Shown piece after piece: positions 45,779 through 55,600 of a stretch of 64,000 bases of DNA (position 1 is its first letter; every line of letters begins with the position of its first letter). The position numbers and the translations under genes are program-made. Under the pieces are notes generated by a model, which had not been told where the DNA came from, made no database searches, and was given only the letters and a program-made list of their open reading frames with translations. Source of the DNA: Bacteroidota bacterium (GTDB taxonomy: Bacteria > Bacteroidota > Ignavibacteria > Kryptoniales > JAKASW01); the NCBI GenBank assembly GCA_021845665.1, contig JAJZVO010000007.1:41485-105484 (forward strand), in the 5' to 3' direction.

Positions 45779-46434
45779 TTAGACATAATTTAGCTCACCC
45801 GCTTCAGACAGACAATGCCCCTTTCTGTTCGCATCAATCCTAATGGGCGTCCGGGGGAACCGAATGTATTCGATGAAAGCAATCAGGGGATGCATGATCG
45901 CAGATTTGAGGAAATCAATCCCCCTCGCGTCCCCATCGGGCCTTTCTTTTATACCATATTCTTTCTCGATGTCAGGTCCGCATCCCCACTCCTTGAAATA
46001 ATCCGGATCCCTCGGGGTCGCCCCATGCCACGGTAATTCAGCATCGCACCGAAGAGCTTCCTGAGAATAACGTGAATGATGAATTCATCCGGATAAGGAG
46101 GTAAGTACACTTTGGTGAGGCTGGGAAAAGCATCGAATAGACTCCTGGCCAAGACGGACGAATTCGAAATACTTACGACGGTTCTTCCCGGGAATTCGTC
46201 ATAGAAAGTCGAGAGGAGAAGAAGCGCGTCCTCTGCGCCACCGAAGTGAACACAGAACTCCCCGATCTGTCCAAATAACCCCATGAAACGCCTGACAGAT
46301 TCATCTCTCGCGAGATGGGAATTGGATTTCAGCACTTCCCCGGCTACGTCAAGTATCCGGCTGTCGAGATACCGGTATCTTCCGTCCGCCCTGACAGTGC
46401 ATTCATCCAGAGACTCCATCCGTTCATCGGACAT
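45779..46434 (-). pseudogene. Hypothetical protein broken by a one-base frameshift (GT9-like beginning)
   Basis: ATG 46434 shares TGATG with the stop of the GT4 gene and has GGAGG just upstream. In that frame translation stops at 45949 after RPRGIRIISRSGDAD. A different frame carries convincing protein (ATPRDPDYFKEWGCGPDI, then KSAIMHPLIAFIEYIRF) to a TAA at 45779, 12 bases before prfB. Joining the frames at the GGGG run 46024-46021 gives about 218 residues without interruption, so one G appears to be missing. The N-terminal half contains CVHFGGAEDALLLLSTFYDE, which faintly resembles the start of heptosyltransferase-like (GT9) proteins. Function is otherwise unknown. The break may be a real mutation or a sequence error. 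Confidence 0.7.
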
Positions 46435-47573
46435 CAGGCCTCCAGGCAAGAATTAACCTCCGGCTTCGCGAGTAATTTTCGAATTCTTTCATCGGCAATC
46501 CCCGCGGCGGTATCCCATGTCCAATTCTCACGGGCGTAGGCGGCCCCTGCAAGGCCAAGCTTCTTCAGCTCCTTTTTGTTTTCCTTAGCCCATTTCATTT
46601 TCATTCTAAGGTCGTCGAGGTCGACACGAAACAGAGAGGGATATTCCACAGTTTTCAATCCGAATACCTGTTTTTCTCCAAGGACTCTTTTCGAAGCTCT
46701 GATCCGAATGCTGTTAAAATCCGTGCAGAAATCCAGTGAGGGGCCTGCATCGGTTACTATCGGCGGTGTAGCACAAGCCATTGCTTCCAGTACAGGCATG
46801 CCGAACCCCTCGGCCCTATACGGAAGCACAAGCGTGTCGCAAGTACAATAAAGTCCCGCAAGGTCAGACTCGCTCAAATCGGCGTCGCGATACTCGATCT
46901 CAGGTACTCCGGGTTGTGACATGAATTCAACGATCTGCGAGCGCAAAGTCATCTTCCTGTAAAAGGAGTCCGCCCCGAAATCCTTGATCACCAGGCAGAC
47001 ATCGTCCGTGGCGGTGAAGATCGTCGAGTAGGCATTCAGCAGAAAATCGATTCCCTTTCTATGAATGGCGCCGCCGACGAAGAGGAACCTTAACCCTTTC
47101 GTCGTCTTGAGACCCAGCGGAGTAGCATCCGGCCTGAAGATTTCAGGATCGAAGCCGTTCGGGACAATCTGCACTCTGTTTGATGGTACACCGCCTGCCA
47201 GATAGACATCACGCACGTAGCCGCTCGGGACCCACACTTCGTCGACGTCCTTCGAGAACGGGTCCACCCAGGACTCAGGCATGCTTCCGAATTCCCACGG
47301 CTGGATGAGGACCAGTCGTCCCGACGGCGGCGGAGTCATATCCGGAGGCCAGCTGTTCCTGATTGTAATTTCCGGATGAGCGACAGCTTCGATGCGGCAG
47401 ATGATCGACTTAAGCGGTTCGTCTTCGCCATGTAATATGGGCGCGGAATTTCCCTTGCCTGGAGTAATGCGGACATCATGGCCGAGGGAAATCAGCCAGG
47501 AGGCCAGATTACGGTTGATTATCGTAGCCGAGCTGAGATTGAAAAATGGTGCATCGAAATAGATGATTGCCAT
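46434..47573 (-). CDS. GT4-family glycosyltransferase
   Basis: This cytosolic GT-B enzyme of 379 residues (ATG 47573) probably adds a sugar from a nucleotide donor to a glycan or lipid-linked acceptor. The N-terminal domain starts AIIYFDAPFFNLSSATIINR. The C-terminal donor domain has LRFLFVGGAIHRKGIDFLL, and the retaining-transferase EX7E motif is in YRAEGFGMPVLEAMACATPP. The C-terminal helix EAYARENWTWDTA-like segment (about 350-360) is typical. It follows the 1585-residue protein by about 130 bases and shares TGATG with the frameshifted gene. Donor and acceptor are unknown. Confidence 0.9.
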   Translation of the reverse strand: MAIIYFDAPFFNLSSATIINRNLASWLISLGHDVRITPGKGNSAPILHGEDEPLKSIICRIEAVAHPEITIRNSWPPDMTPPPSGRLVLIQPWEFGSMPESWVDPFSKDVDEVWVPSGYVRDVYLAGGVPSNRVQIVPNGFDPEIFRPDATPLGLKTTKGLRFLFVGGAIHRKGIDFLLNAYSTIFTATDDVCLVIKDFGADSFYRKMTLRSQIVEFMSQPGVPEIEYRDADLSESDLAGLYCTCDTLVLPYRAEGFGMPVLEAMACATPPIVTDAGPSLDFCTDFNSIRIRASKRVLGEKQVFGLKTVEYPSLFRVDLDDLRMKMKWAKENKKELKKLGLAGAAYARENWTWDTAAGIADERIRKLLAKPEVNSCLEA

Positions 47574-47705
47574 CACTGAGACTGTCTATTATGGTGAAGC
47601 GGACTAGTACTTCTGTTCGAGCCGCCGTGGTGACAAGCTGCAAAGCTGAAGGTTTTCGTAGATCCGATGGAGCTGTCAAGGCACCCGCTCCTCTCAGGAA
47701 TCCGT

Positions 47706-50700
47706 TCAGGCATTTTGCTCAGCCTTTGAATAGAACAGCATCGCGTCTTCAGTCCTGCCGAGGATGGAACAGACATACCCGATCTTCTGCATAGTTTCCC
47801 TGTCGTTCGGTTTCACCGCCAAGACATCCTTGAAGGTTTTCATCGCTTCTTCAACCTGTCCGGCTTCCAGATACAGATCCCCTAGATTTCTCATCGCTTC
47901 GATATTCATCGGATTGGCATTTATAGAATCACGAAAATGCTGGGCAGCCTTCCCTTTGAGTCCCTTTTGGAAATAAAGCGCTCCTAGATCGTTGAGTGCA
48001 CCGGAATGGTCCGGCCTGATCTTCAGCAAGTCCTCGAACATCCGGATCGATTCCTCGGTATTCCCGTTTATGGCCAGGCTGCGGGCGTCGGCATACAATG
48101 CATCAATTCTCTCGGACGTGAGGTCCAGCTCGTCGCCGCGCAAATCTCCGTTTTCTTTGAGACCTGCAACGGCGCCATTGGCGCCAAGGATATCTTGCGC
48201 TCCGGCACGAAGTTCCAACACTGATGAGTTCCCACTGATGCTCCCTTCCGAAGAGTCCAGTGAGAGCCGGACATGCAATGGGGGATCCTTGCTCACAGGC
48301 TTGCCTTCACGCCACCACTCCAGCGGAGCGATTCCCCATTTGTCCTTGAATATCAACTCGTTTGTTCTTATGAAGTCCTTGTATTTTTCCCAGCCGTCTT
48401 TCGCGAAGCTCTTGCTTCCAAAATGATGAATGAAGACGTCACTTGCGATGGCCACCTTGAAGCCTGCGTGTGCTGCACGAAGACAGTAGTCGTCGTCTTC
48501 ACAATTGCCGAGACCGAAAGCCGGATCGAGTCCTCCGATTTTGTGTATCACTTCCCTTTTTATCAGCATGCACAAACCGGCCACTCGCGGCGACTCAAAC
48601 CATTTCCTGCGATTCTTTGTCCTGTACTTTTTGGCATAATCCTGCAGCCGGCTTAATCTGGTGTATCCGACGTTCCTCTCCAGTTGCAACCCGCTTACAC
48701 GGTTGCTCATGGGGCCGACTATCCCAACGAGCGGTGAACTCTCCGCGCATTCAATCAATCCGTTCAGCCACTCATCCGTAACGACAACATCATTGTTCAG
48801 CAACAGCACATAGTGGCCTTTCGATCTTTCGATCCCCTGGTTGCAGCCTGCGGGAAAGCCTGCATTGCTTTCGTTGGCAATTAGCAGAATATCCTTCTGG
48901 GTCTTCAGATACTCGACCGTTCCGTCGGAGGACGCGTTGTCCACGACGATAATTTCATAAGGGGCTTTCGTATGCCGGCGGATGCTATCGAGTGTGAGTT
49001 TAGTGTATTCCAGCTGATTGTATGTAAGAATGACAATCGATGTAAGCTTGCCATCGCCCGAAGACGCAGGCTTGGAGACCCCGGACGGGACCGACACCGG
49101 ACCACTCTCTCCGGCTCTAAATGTAAGGGTCGCGGAGCTGCCGGGCTTCAAATCGAAAGAAAAGGACTCCAGCAATTTGTCGAGGGAAATCCCGTTCTTC
49201 GCGAGAATGGCTTTGAAGTTCGGCTTTCGCAATACCGCGGTGATTTCCTCGGCTAAAGATGTCTTATCTGTTTTCAGTGCAAGATTGAGAGCGGCGTACA
49301 TCACCATAACGCCGTGTTCGTACTGCTGAAGATCGAAGAGTGTTCTGGAGGCACTTACCAGCTCGACGACTTCGTCCTGATGCAAGAGGGCTCCGGAAGA
49401 GACGCGATGCATGTTCAGTCCGAGTCCAAGATGCAGGAGCGGTCTCAAGGACTGAGGAACCGCCTGCAGATAGGGCCTCAGGGATCTCATCGTATTAGCA
49501 TAGGTGTTTGTGCTATGGACCATGCTTCCGACGGATGCTCTGTACCAGAAAAGAGCCTCAGGAAGGACTTCCAGCCTGGCGCCTGCGAGGGCAGCCTTGG
49601 CAAAGAACTCCCAATCTTCGTGTGTTATCCCATATTCTTCCGTGAATCCGCCAACCGCCTCGAATGTCTTTCGTCGAATGAACGCATTGGCATCGCCGAA
49701 ACAGTTCTTGAACACCCCGACGGAGAGTGCGGGCCCGAGATGCAGCCAGCGCTTATTCCTTTGACCTGTCTCCGGAGGATGGTCTCCCGAGAACACGTCA
49801 GTAATGCAAGTCAGGATGTCAGACTTCGACTCTGCTGCCGCCTTCACAAAAGTCGATATTTCTTCCGGCTTCGCGATGTTGTCATCATCCATGAAAAGAA
49901 TGAAGTCGCCTTTGGCATGCCTGGCGGCGGTATTTCTGGCAGCTCCGAGATATTTGTTTTCCTGTCTGACTATTTTCCATCCGCGCCTTTTGAATTTCGG
50001 TTCGATCTCTTCAAGGTACTGTATAGCCTCGGTAACGTCGCTGCCGTCATCCACCAACACAACCTCAAAGTTCCTGTAGTCCTGGGATTCGATTGAAGCA
50101 AGCGCCTGTTCCAGATAACTCCGCCTGTTGTGGTGCACAATGCAAACACTCACCAGGGGCTGAGTGCTCACAGGTAATTCATCATCTGCCGCTTCCGCAC
50201 TCTTCTCCCCCGTATTCTTTCCAAGACCGACCGACCAATTCACCCAGGCATTCTCCACTTCGTTGTCGTTTGCCTCGAATTCTTCTCTTTCCGTTCCTCT
50301 ATCGAACATACTCTTCAGCTTTGAAGCGACCCGTGCCGGGCTCGCCAGCGTATACCCGTTCTCGAGCGGGACATTTTCACTCAGGCCCTTTGCTCCTTCG
50401 GGGGAAGCCGTCAAGAACGGGACGCCGAGACGCTTGAGCATCAGCGCGAGTTCGGGAAGATTCTCGTCCGTCGGCAGGAGCATTACAACACACCTATTGC
50501 TGGTCAGGATTTCCTCGATACGGGACAGAGTGTCGGCAATCTCAAGGCTGATCTGCGCGCCGGGTTTTTCGGAAGATGAATGCAGCAGCATTCTAATTTC
50601 CTGGGACCTGTCAGGCTTTTCCAGACTGAGTATTGCAGTCGCAAACCGTCCCCGCCAGATTTCCCGAAGTCTCTCTGCTGAACGGGAAAGGTACTTGATG

Positions 50701-52463
50701 CCGTCGGGTGTTACCTTGGTTGTCAGAAGGATGAGTCCGTTTGTTCCCTTCGGAATCTGTCTATCAGAAGCTGAATCCGATGCATGACCGACTGGATACG
50801 GCTTCACGAATTCGTTCTCATTTCGCCTCCATCCCTCGGCCTCAATCCATTCGATGGGATTCTGAAACTGAGATGCAACGGCATCGGCGAGCGAGATGCA
50901 CTGCTGTTCCATGAAATCTACCTCGAGGTCACGCGGTTGAGCGAGGTAGGCGGAGTTCAAGCCGATAATTCGCCGACTCGGGCCATTGATGTGAACGGCA
51001 ATGTTTGTTGTCATGAATGCCAATCCCTGGTGCTTTGCCAGAAGGGAATAAAATCCGATCCCCTCTGAATCTGCGAAGTGGATCGTGTCGAATCGATTTT
51101 CCCTGAGCCAGAGGTAAGCATTCATGGAATCGATCACGTGCCGCCCGGCAAATTCATACTGAACAAACGGTGCTGCCGGAAGTGTCAGGTGAGCAATACC
51201 TGATGACGCTCCTGCAGCGTCGCTTTTCTGCTCTGCCCCGGTTCCCCTCCAATCAGGTGACGCATGAAGGACCGTGACTTCATTTCCGGCTTCGGCGAGG
51301 AGGTTCGCCATTCGCAGCATTCCGGCCGGTCCGCCGTAGTCCCGGCCCCGGGTTTCGTTTCTCCCGAGGACCACGCAAATTCTGGGGACCGCCTCACGGG
51401 ATCGCTCGCGGGGTTCCGGCTGTATTTTGGCGGGGAGAAACGCTTTCTCCTTCCTTGTCTGCGTTGCAGGCAACCGGTCAATCAACAAGGAGAGGCTGTC
51501 AGCAAGCCTGCAATTCTCGGTGAGGGTCCTGAAGCCGTGTTGCACTATCTCTTGAGCTTCATTGCGACCGTCCGCACTCGACAGATAGTATTCCACGAGC
51601 GATGGTATTTCACCCGGAGGCGCTTCCACATAATCTATTCCAGATTTGAAAGGCGGCGCGGAAGTACAGGGATCGCTGATTACAAGCGCGCGCTGCCAGA
51701 TCCCGAGCATTACCACACGATGCCATTCAAAGTAAACGTCATTTCCCCTGTGGATATTCAGCAGGATCTTGCTTCTTTGAGCAAGGCCCACCGATCCCTC
51801 AGTCCCGATATACCAGGGATTTCCCGGAACAATCGGGCCCCCTGCAGGTGTTTTGTGCAGGTAACTGTTGTACTTTGCCGCGACAGGACCAAATCTCTTG
51901 AAGAACTGCTCCCTCTGGGAAGTCATCGTGCCCATGAAAAGGACGTCGATGGGCCTTCGAATCCATGGATCGTCAAGAAAAGAATGCTTCCTTTCCGCCA
52001 TAGTGAGCGCGTCGGGAGCTATTGCCGCGGGAAGCTTGTCCATCCTGCGATAAGATTTGAAATCGGGGACATATCCAAGTGGAAGGTAGGAACATTCAAT
52101 CTTCCGCGCCATGATATTCTGCGAGGAATGGTAATCGATGTCCCAAATAGCTTTGGCATGCTGGAACATGGTGTGTGCCAGCGCGAACCATTGAGTCGAC
52201 GGCTGCTCAGTATTAACGATTACGGAGTTCTCTGGCAATCCCTCTTTCCTGAGAATCTCACCCCTACCAAGGTAAAAGAATTCATGTGGAGCCACAAACA
52301 CATGCCAATCGGCATCCGACAGATAGGGCTGATTTTCATTTTGGAGAGTCACCCTAATACCAAGCTGCCGGAGTCCTGCCGCGATAAGATCTCTTATCTC
52401 TTCAAAAAAATAATTGCCCGCCGTGCTTGTGTAAATCGCGAAGTGCTTCTGAACCTCTTGCAT
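47706..52463 (-). CDS. Giant multidomain glycosyltransferase (CgeB-like, GT4-like, two GT2, TPR)
   Basis: This is a single frame of 1585 residues from ATG 52463. Residues about 1-330 resemble CgeB/DUF3880-type GT-B transferases (YLPLGYVPDFKSYRR, DVLFMGTMTSQREQFF, VGLAQRSKILLNIHRG). Residues 360-720 form a second GT-B-like part (RDYGGPAGMLRMANLLAEAG) that looks incomplete. Residues 770-1000 are a GT2 domain (VSVCIVHHNRRSYLEQAL, VVLVDDGSD, LFMDDDN). Residues 1140-1380 are a second GT2 (IVVDNASSDGT, LLLNNDVVVTDEWL, GNCEDDDYCLRAAHAGF). Residues 1450-1580 hold three or so TPR repeats (GALNDLGALYFQKGLKGKA). It probably builds several linkages of one glycan. No signal peptide is seen. Confidence 0.92.
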   Translation of the reverse strand: MQEVQKHFAIYTSTAGNYFFEEIRDLIAAGLRQLGIRVTLQNENQPYLSDADWHVFVAPHEFFYLGRGEILRKEGLPENSVIVNTEQPSTQWFALAHTMFQHAKAIWDIDYHSSQNIMARKIECSYLPLGYVPDFKSYRRMDKLPAAIAPDALTMAERKHSFLDDPWIRRPIDVLFMGTMTSQREQFFKRFGPVAAKYNSYLHKTPAGGPIVPGNPWYIGTEGSVGLAQRSKILLNIHRGNDVYFEWHRVVMLGIWQRALVISDPCTSAPPFKSGIDYVEAPPGEIPSLVEYYLSSADGRNEAQEIVQHGFRTLTENCRLADSLSLLIDRLPATQTRKEKAFLPAKIQPEPRERSREAVPRICVVLGRNETRGRDYGGPAGMLRMANLLAEAGNEVTVLHASPDWRGTGAEQKSDAAGASSGIAHLTLPAAPFVQYEFAGRHVIDSMNAYLWLRENRFDTIHFADSEGIGFYSLLAKHQGLAFMTTNIAVHINGPSRRIIGLNSAYLAQPRDLEVDFMEQQCISLADAVASQFQNPIEWIEAEGWRRNENEFVKPYPVGHASDSASDRQIPKGTNGLILLTTKVTPDGIKYLSRSAERLREIWRGRFATAILSLEKPDRSQEIRMLLHSSSEKPGAQISLEIADTLSRIEEILTSNRCVVMLLPTDENLPELALMLKRLGVPFLTASPEGAKGLSENVPLENGYTLASPARVASKLKSMFDRGTEREEFEANDNEVENAWVNWSVGLGKNTGEKSAEAADDELPVSTQPLVSVCIVHHNRRSYLEQALASIESQDYRNFEVVLVDDGSDVTEAIQYLEEIEPKFKRRGWKIVRQENKYLGAARNTAARHAKGDFILFMDDDNIAKPEEISTFVKAAAESKSDILTCITDVFSGDHPPETGQRNKRWLHLGPALSVGVFKNCFGDANAFIRRKTFEAVGGFTEEYGITHEDWEFFAKAALAGARLEVLPEALFWYRASVGSMVHSTNTYANTMRSLRPYLQAVPQSLRPLLHLGLGLNMHRVSSGALLHQDEVVELVSASRTLFDLQQYEHGVMVMYAALNLALKTDKTSLAEEITAVLRKPNFKAILAKNGISLDKLLESFSFDLKPGSSATLTFRAGESGPVSVPSGVSKPASSGDGKLTSIVILTYNQLEYTKLTLDSIRRHTKAPYEIIVVDNASSDGTVEYLKTQKDILLIANESNAGFPAGCNQGIERSKGHYVLLLNNDVVVTDEWLNGLIECAESSPLVGIVGPMSNRVSGLQLERNVGYTRLSRLQDYAKKYRTKNRRKWFESPRVAGLCMLIKREVIHKIGGLDPAFGLGNCEDDDYCLRAAHAGFKVAIASDVFIHHFGSKSFAKDGWEKYKDFIRTNELIFKDKWGIAPLEWWREGKPVSKDPPLHVRLSLDSSEGSISGNSSVLELRAGAQDILGANGAVAGLKENGDLRGDELDLTSERIDALYADARSLAINGNTEESIRMFEDLLKIRPDHSGALNDLGALYFQKGLKGKAAQHFRDSINANPMNIEAMRNLGDLYLEAGQVEEAMKTFKDVLAVKPNDRETMQKIGYVCSILGRTEDAMLFYSKAEQNA

Positions 52464-52628
52464 GATCTTTATCCTTCATCCGCCATTTGTTTGTGTTTGA
52501 CCCCGACACTGTTGCCTGAAGGATCGGGATCCCAGCTTCTTTCACGTCTTCCTCATTCGCGGACCGCTACTCTTCCCGGATATTTGGAGCTTATCGAGAT
52601 CTCAAAGACGTCCGGTCTTGTACTCCGA

Positions 52629-55600
52629 TCAGTTGTTCTGGATTCCAAAGGTATTTTCGGGTTTTGCGATGGGGTCGTCTACTGTACGATAGATCGTACA
52701 GGCGGCGTTGTCGTCGACATTAACGTTGCATTGTGGCGCCTGATGGTCTATCCCCTTTCGAGAATAACGATCGGCCGATCCGGTTTCCTCGGCTGATACT
52801 GTCAATGAATGCAGTGTGTACACACCCTGGTGAATCCCCGGATCGAGCCGGACACGCCCTTTTATTCCTCCGCTGTTTGGAAACCCTGATAGGATGACTT
52901 TGTTCCTGCCAGCGGTCAGGGTGACCTTGATGCTGTAGAACTCGGTATACTGGAACTCAGCATCCGGTATGTAGAAGACCTGAAGCATATCTTCGCAGGG
53001 AGAAGTGATGTCGATCGATACCACGGCACGATGGTTCCGCGGCAGCCAGAATTCAGGCAAAAGGACTGATGGATCATCGCCGGCAGAGATCAGGTTGATA
53101 CCGTCCCGACCAGACATCACCTGTACCGAGTTAAGCGGCGCAAGACCTTTCGCTTCGTCGCTTTTAATGGAAAGCAGGATATTCCCACAGTCATGAAGGT
53201 CGTCCAGCCTGATTCGAGCGGCGACTTCCATAATTCTCTCCGGGAGTTTCAATTCAGGAAAACCTTTAACGCCGTCATAAAAATCGGGAACAACTCCGTT
53301 CTGTCCTGCTCGCGCGTACATGTAGCCGAGGGTATCGATAACATCTTGATTTGCTTTAGGTTCGGTCAGATCTGCATCGAGAAAGATGTTCTTGATTCCC
53401 CACTGTTGAACCAGGTTCATGAAGCCATCGGCATCCGTCTTTCTCGCATTGTCTTTGACGCAAAGATACTTAAGTCGAAAATCTCCGGCCGATTCGGCAT
53501 ACTTTGAGCAGGTTTCTTTGACACGTTCGAAGTAATTTTTTCCTTTCACCTTCTCATAAGTCTCAGCGGTACCGGCATCGAGACTGCAAATCAGCTGAAC
53601 GTGCCCTTCCATGGCGCCTCGGGCGACGGTTTCGGAGTACCTGTACCCGTTCGTGAAAATCCTGTGGCGGATATTTCCCTGCATCAATAGACTCAATGTC
53701 TCGTCGAAACGCTTGAAAGCTGTCGGTTCACCTCCGGTCCAAACGATATTCGCGTTCGGGGAAAGCCAGCCGTTCCGGACAAACTCGCTGCACGTCTCGT
53801 ACAAATCGTAGCTGCTTCTGCCGGCGATCTCTGGGGTCTTGACCGTGTAACAGTATTGACATCGCAGCTGGCATGCAGAACTCACGGAGATATCCATGAC
53901 GCCGATCAGGTAAGGCGGGACATCGAGCCAGTCGCGCTCCTGGAGGAAACTGCAACCGTCGCAGCCGTAATAGACACCGGTCCTGTTTGCCTCCTTGACT
54001 TCCTCCCGTTTGTGAAGGACCATTTCCATCGGAAACGGCCCGCCCGTGTAAGGCCCAATCTGAATCGCCCCCCTGTCGTGGTGGTACGAGCAACACATCT
54101 GCAGGTGGTTCTGATGTAGTATCAAACCGTGCTCGATGTATGGGCAGCTCCTTCTTCGCGTTCTCCCCGACATCGTCGGCACGCATATCTGCGATCCTTG
54201 CTCGCGGACAGGAGCAATGGCAGGCCCATGGGCAGGAACTTGCATCGTCGGTTTGTCCTGTCCGCTTGTCTTCAGGGAGACTTCGGAATACTTGGATCCA
54301 CGGCAGGAATTCTTCTTTCGGCAAGACATGTTGACCAGCGGTATCCCACCCCAGTCATTGTAGTGCCTGACATTCACGACCTCAAAATCATTTTGTTGAA
54401 GAGCTTTGACCAACGAATCGAAGGTAAGCCAGAACGAGCGTTGCGAAAGACCGCTTAGCGGGGCTTCATACGGTTCATTCTCGTGATACTCGCCGTCGAA
54501 ACCGTTCGATGATGACCGTGCCGTTCTCGCATAGTGAGTCGAGATGAAAAGACTGTCTGAGACCGATGCGATCTTATCGATTATCTCCCAGGGTTTCGAA
54601 AGGAGGTAAAGGAGACCGGCGCAAAAGACCGCGTCAAATCGGCCGAACACTGAAATATCGTCGGTCTCAAAATCGCATTTGGCAAAGTCCATTTTTTTGC
54701 CTCCGGATATCGCCTTGATCAGCTTCGAGCGCTGTATCAGATAATCCTTCCCTTCAAGCCCCATCACAAATTCGATCCGTGGACTCTGCACGAGTCGTAT
54801 CGTATGCGAGCCTTCGAACGAGCCGAGTTCGAGGACTTTTCCACCATTTGGAAACCACGTCAGGAAATCTATTATCCTCGGATCGTTGGTATACGAGTTG
54901 GTCCCACCGTACCGCCGGCCGTTGAAAGTGAACCTCGTGTGCCAGTCACCGAAGTTCCTGAAAGCATTCTCCAGTATTGGCCACGGCACCTCGCCGGGGA
55001 GGTTGAAGTTTTCCATTGATGCAATTCGTTCGACGGATCGACGGTACTCGAGAACATCTTCTTCGAGCCTGGAGCTGTCGCCCTTGCGTTCTGCGTTCTT
55101 CCTATCACCCGAGAGCCCCTGAGTCGCTTCTTTATTCAGGGCAGACCTGTTCTCGCTGGCAGTCTTGTTGTCCGGATCGATGGAAAGCACTCTTTCAAGG
55201 AGGGCCGCTGCCTCGCGCTTCTTACCGGCCATAATCCTGGCTACCGCCAAATCGTTAAGGGCATCCACATTATAGGGAAATGATGCAAGCACACGTTTCA
55301 ATGCGATATCGGCCCTGCGATAATCACCCGAACCGATTGACGATTCGGCTTCAGCCAGAGTCTTTCCGACATCAGCCACGCTTAAATCTTTTGCGGAAAC
55401 CAGATCAACATTTCCTTCGTTATCTTCAATATTCTCAAATGTATCTTCAGCCGTTTTCGTTACCTGTTGTATCTGTGGCTCCTCCTCGTTGCCGTGCCCC
55501 TGAACTCCATTGCAACTATTATTGCCGGCAAGGTCAGTATTTTCTTCTTCAGACTGTGTGTCATTCACATTCGCGCGCGCGTCAGAGATGCGAATCCGAA

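Noticed and set aside
51264..52796. 510-codon plus-strand frame
   Set aside because: It is antisense to the 1585-residue glycosyltransferase, which has full domains and correct motifs. The plus frame has low-complexity, cysteine-rich content and no recognisable domain.
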